Shown here one piece after another: positions 5,883-8,122 of a DNA stretch of 8,122 nt (position 1 is the stretch's first letter; each line of letters begins with the position of its first letter). Location: positions 1 to 8,122 of the forward strand of contig JAEWCJ010000439.1 in the NCBI GenBank assembly GCA_023390695.1, in the 5' to 3' direction. The DNA comes from Pseudomonadota bacterium (GTDB taxonomy: Bacteria > Pseudomonadota > Alphaproteobacteria > Rhizobiales > Xanthobacteraceae). Both the position numbers and the translations under genes were made by a program. A model generated the notes under the pieces. That model had not been told where the DNA came from. It saw nothing but the letters and a program-made list of their open reading frames with translations, and searched no databases.

Positions 5883-6057
5883 TCGTTACCCCTTTGAATA
5901 CGCCGCATGCCGCTCCCGGAAACCGGCAGCAGCAAATGCATCACCAGTCACATTTTACGACGGAATTTGCGTTGGGCGTCAACAATTCGTGCGCCGGCAG
6001 CAAAGAAAGACGCCCGCGAAAGCCTCATACTGGGAGGATTAACGGGTAAGGAAAGCA
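5883..6057. promoter_or_regulatory. Divergent control region between araC-type regulator and Rid/ABC operon
   Basis: This 175-base spacer must hold both divergent promoters. The 9-base direct repeat CCGGCAGCA occurs at 5923-5931 and 5994-6002, 71 bases apart (close to seven helical turns), and A-rich sequence follows both copies. A small dyad GTTG-5-CAAC lies at 5971-5983. AraC-family proteins usually bind direct repeats, so these are operator candidates, but neither has experimental or comparative support here. I saw no convincing sigma-70 promoter pointing toward the Rid gene, which would fit a promoter that depends on an activator. Confidence 0.35.
5952..5982 (-). promoter_or_regulatory. 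Candidate promoter of the AraC-type regulator gene
   Basis: Read on the reverse strand, TTGACG (5982-5977, 5 of 6) and TAAAAT (5957-5952, 5 of 6) are separated by 19 bases. The hexamers are good but the spacing is longer than the usual 17. The leader to the ATG at 5882 would be about 60 bases. The element overlaps the GTTG-5-CAAC dyad and lies between the two CCGGCAGCA repeats, so autoregulation is possible. Confidence 0.35.
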
Positions 6058-6447
6058 ATGCAGCGACAGTTCATCACAGGCACATGGCAACAGAACCGGG
6101 CATTTTCGCCGGCGGTCATAACCCGCGGAGGCAGAACGGTCTGGCTGGCTGGACAGGGCGCGACCCAGGACAAGGACGGGAAATCGCTTGCCGGTGACTT
6201 TGAGGCGCAAACTCATGAGAGCTTCCGGCTGATCTCGGAGACGCTCGCATCTGCCGGCGGGTCTCTCAGCGATATCGTCACGATGACCGTGTACATCATC
6301 GACGCCAGGCACGGGAATCGCTTCGTAGAAATCAGGAAGTCCTATTTCCCGAACGGGTTCCCGGCGAGCGCCTTGATCACGTGTGCCGGCTTTGCAAAGC
6401 CGGAGATGATGGTCGAGATCATGCCCGTCGCGGTCATTGCGGATTGA
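6058..6447 (+). CDS. RidA (YjgF/YER057c/UK114) superfamily protein lacking the canonical Arg
   Basis: This 129-aa protein is of the normal length for a chorismate-mutase-like trimeric Rid protein. Archetypal RidA hydrolyses reactive enamines/imines; some relatives are deaminases in catabolic pathways, such as 2-aminomuconate deaminase. The family marks are WLAGQGATQD (29-38), LASAGGSLSDIVTMTVYI (63-80), FPNGFPAS (97-104) and the terminal VEIMPVAVI. The catalytic Arg105 of RidA normally follows 'FPA'. Here that position is S104 (FPASALI), so imine hydrolysis of the RidA type is not expected and the protein probably falls in one of the Rid subfamilies without this Arg. The ATG at 6058 has AAGGA 5 bases upstream. 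Only 2 bases separate its stop from the ABC ATPase start, so it is the first gene of that operon and may act on the imported compound. Confidence 0.9.
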   Translation: MQRQFITGTWQQNRAFSPAVITRGGRTVWLAGQGATQDKDGKSLAGDFEAQTHESFRLISETLASAGGSLSDIVTMTVYIIDARHGNRFVEIRKSYFPNGFPASALITCAGFAKPEMMVEIMPVAVIAD

Positions 6448-6449
6448 CG

Positions 6450-7280
6450 ATGGCAGGCGGCGCGACCCAAGTCGTTCTGGGCAAGCCGGAAACGGCGCGA
6501 CCGGACAATGCGCCGGTCATTGTCTGTCAAAACCTCTCGAAGAGCTACAAGACTCTTCAGGGTGCTCCGATCGAAGCGCTGACCGACATCAATCTGAACA
6601 TTCAGCCGGGCGAGTTCATCTCCGTCGTCGGGCCCAGCGGATGCGGCAAGAGCACGCTCCTGAAGATATTTGCAGGCCTTCTTCCCAAGACCGAAGGCCG
6701 GCTGGATCTGATGGGGAGCCCGATCCTGGGGCCGCGCAAGGACATCGGAGTTGTTTTTCAGAATGCCGTCCTTCTGCCCTGGCGGAACGTTCTGAAAAAT
6801 ACGCTGCTTCCTGTCGAAGTGCAGGGACGCGGACGGGAAAAATATGTCGAGCGGGCGCGCTCGCTTCTGAAGATGGTCGGGCTCGAAGGGTTCGAATCGA
6901 AATACCCGTTCGAGCTTTCCGGCGGGATGCAGCAAAGGGTCGCGATCACGCGGGCGCTTGTGCACGACCCGTCCATGCTGCTGATGGATGAGCCGTTCGG
7001 CGCGCTGGATGCCATGACGAGAGAGCAGATGAACCTGGATCTGCAGGACATCTGGATGAAGAGCAAGAAAACCGTGCTCTTGATCACGCACAGCATTCCG
7101 GAGGCCGTATTTCTCGGCGACCGCGTGGCAGTCATGTCGTCGCGGCCGGGACGGCTCGTGAAGATCATCGACGTGAATTTTCCGCGCCCGCGCGACCTGG
7201 ATGTGCTGTCGCACCCGGAATTCGGAAAAATAGTTTCGGAGATCAGGGATCTTCTTCACGCGAGGCGCGGTCTCGACTGA
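6450..7280 (+). CDS. ABC transporter ATP-binding protein, nitrate/sulfonate/taurine (SsuB/TauB/NrtD) class
   Basis: This 276-aa cytoplasmic ATPase powers import through an inner-membrane permease. All motifs are intact: Walker A GPSGCGKST (61-69), Q-loop Gln Q104 in VVFQNAVLLPW, signature LSGGMQQR (156-163), Walker B LLMDEP (177-182) with catalytic E181, D-loop ALD (185-187) and H-loop His H214. The 'LLPWRNV' and 'SRPGRLVKII' stretches are typical of the SsuB/TauB/NrtD group. I start at ATG 6450, two bases after the Rid stop. An in-frame codon at 6381 would start inside the Rid gene and adds an implausible Cys-rich leader. No strong Shine-Dalgarno precedes 6450, so translation is probably coupled to the Rid gene. 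The solute-binding protein gene follows after 42 bases. Confidence 0.95.
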   Translation: MAGGATQVVLGKPETARPDNAPVIVCQNLSKSYKTLQGAPIEALTDINLNIQPGEFISVVGPSGCGKSTLLKIFAGLLPKTEGRLDLMGSPILGPRKDIGVVFQNAVLLPWRNVLKNTLLPVEVQGRGREKYVERARSLLKMVGLEGFESKYPFELSGGMQQRVAITRALVHDPSMLLMDEPFGALDAMTREQMNLDLQDIWMKSKKTVLLITHSIPEAVFLGDRVAVMSSRPGRLVKIIDVNFPRPRDLDVLSHPEFGKIVSEIRDLLHARRGLD

Positions 7281-7322
7281 GGGCTGCGTCTGCAAAGCAA
7301 GGATAGAGTTCGGGAGAATAGG

Positions 7323-8122
7323 ATGCGAAACAGACTGTCGACTGCCATTCTCATCGCCTGCTTTGTCGCGGCACCTCCCGCGGTGGCGCCCGCCCAGGAC
7401 CTGGTGCGGGTCTCGCTGGTTCACGCGCTTCCACAGCTGACGCCGAGCTTTGCGATCGCGAGTTCGCTGCCTTCCTATCTCGGTTACTGGAAGGAAGAGG
7501 GGCTTGACGTCGAGGTCAACACAACCCCCGGAACCGCCGCCGCAATGCAGCTTGTGATCAGCAAGCAGGCGACGGTGGGATATGGAAACCCGCACAGTGC
7601 GATCGTTGCCAGGCAACGGGGCGCGAATGTGAGTTTTTACTACACCTCGCTTAGAGGCGATATTTTCGGAATTGGCTTGCCCGACGGGAGCGGATTGAAA
7701 GATCTCCAGGATCTCAAAGGCAAGGTCGTCGGCGTTTCGAGCTTTGCCAGCGGCGGCAATTCGTATGCCAGGGCGCTTCTCGAGGCTAACGGTCTTGAGC
7801 CCGGCAAAGACGTCACCATTACCGAGATCGGCGTTGGCGGCCGGGCTGCCGCCGCCCTGAAGGGAAACCAGGTGCAGGCCCTCTCCTTGTGGGATGAAGC
7901 TTATGCCCGCATGGATCAACTGGGCATCAAGCTAAGTCGCGTCATCAAGGATCCAAGGGCCAGCAACTTCATTGCCGGAAGCCTGGTCGTCAATGACGAG
8001 GACATTGTAAAGCAGCGCAAGGTTCTGATCGGCATCGCCAGGGGAATTGCCAAGGCGCAGTTGTTCCAGGAAACAAATCCGGAAGCTGCGGTGCGCATCC
8101 ATTGGACGGTCTATCCTCAGAC
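7323..8122 (+). CDS. ABC transporter substrate-binding protein (SsuA/NMT1-like), truncated by window edge
   Basis: The reading frame from ATG 7323 stays open to the right edge (266 codons plus 2 bases), so the C-terminus is missing. GGGAG (7312-7316) lies 6 bases upstream. An N-terminal signal sequence of about 24 residues ends in APA before Q25; a lipobox-like LIAC at 10-13 is probably too close to the start to be used. The mature part follows the NrtA/SsuA/TauA pattern: SYLGYWKEEGLDVEV (51-65), a ligand-loop region TTPGTAAAMQLVISKQATVG (67-86), and LKDLQDLKGKVVGVSSFASG (125-144), which marks the inter-lobe crossover. The protein should capture a small solute in the periplasm and deliver it to the permease expected just beyond the window. 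The family spans sulfonates, nitrate, taurine, thiamine precursors and aromatic acids, so the ligand cannot be assigned. GC is low here (28/60 at 7621-7680). Confidence 0.92.
   Translation, partial: MRNRLSTAILIACFVAAPPAVAPAQDLVRVSLVHALPQLTPSFAIASSLPSYLGYWKEEGLDVEVNTTPGTAAAMQLVISKQATVGYGNPHSAIVARQRGANVSFYYTSLRGDIFGIGLPDGSGLKDLQDLKGKVVGVSSFASGGNSYARALLEANGLEPGKDVTITEIGVGGRAAAALKGNQVQALSLWDEAYARMDQLGIKLSRVIKDPRASNFIAGSLVVNDEDIVKQRKVLIGIARGIAKAQLFQETNPEAAVRIHWTVYPQ

Noticed and set aside
6381..6449. Upstream in-frame start for the ABC ATPase inside the Rid gene
   Set aside because: It would overlap the Rid gene by 67 bases and add a leader unlike the family. The ATG at 6450 directly after the Rid stop fits operon spacing.
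7350..7364. Lipobox LIAC in the solute-binding protein, suggesting a lipoprotein
   Set aside because: The Cys would be residue 13, leaving too short a signal region; the APA-Q site at 24/25 is a more normal Sec cleavage point, and free periplasmic binding proteins are usual in this family.
6342..7919. Reverse-strand open frame (525 codons) opposite the Rid/ABC/solute-binding genes
   Set aside because: The forward frames contain complete ABC ATPase motifs and a solute-binding protein; the antisense product has no domain-like pattern.

Overview
The window looks like chromosomal DNA of a GC-rich alphaproteobacterium. The protein types and the intergenic inverted repeats suggest a Bradyrhizobium/Rhodopseudomonas/Xanthobacteraceae-like member of the Hyphomicrobiales; this is judged from the sequence alone and was not searched. 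No phage genes, transposase, CRISPR array or rRNA is visible. One tRNA gene is present.

Left part (about 1-4500, very GC-rich: hand counts give 44/60 G+C at 3541-3600 and 42/60 at 4201-4260). The window opens with the last 40 codons of a forward gene, probably a large class I SAM-dependent DNA methyltransferase. A 280-base spacer rich in hairpins and palindromes follows. Two overlapping reverse-strand genes come next: an exported SNase-fold protein whose active site looks degenerate, and an M48 metalloprotease lipoprotein with a C-terminal LysM domain, joined by a 4-base GTGA stop/start overlap. Divergent from them is a DapA/NAL-superfamily aldolase-like protein. After a 125-base nested inverted repeat comes a well-conserved 3-hydroxyanthranilate 3,4-dioxygenase, an enzyme of kynurenine/2-nitrobenzoate-type aromatic degradation.

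Middle (4570-4976). A complete tRNA-Arg(CCU) gene with encoded CCA is followed by about 330 bases with no convincing gene.

Right part (about 4977-8122, lower GC: 32/60 at 5641-5700 and 28/60 at 7621-7680). A reverse-strand AraC-family regulator faces a forward operon: a RidA-superfamily protein, an ABC ATPase of the nitrate/sulfonate/taurine class, and the matching periplasmic solute-binding protein, which runs off the edge; a permease is expected next. The layout suggests a substrate-inducible uptake operon with an associated Rid-type enzyme, controlled by the divergent activator. The substrate cannot be read from the sequence.

Nothing here is plainly a new defence or mobile system. The best leads are the AraC/Rid/ABC operon, whose Rid protein lacks the usual catalytic Arg; the composition change just after the tRNA-Arg gene; and the DapA-like protein that keeps the Schiff-base Lys but lacks the other DapA catalytic residues.
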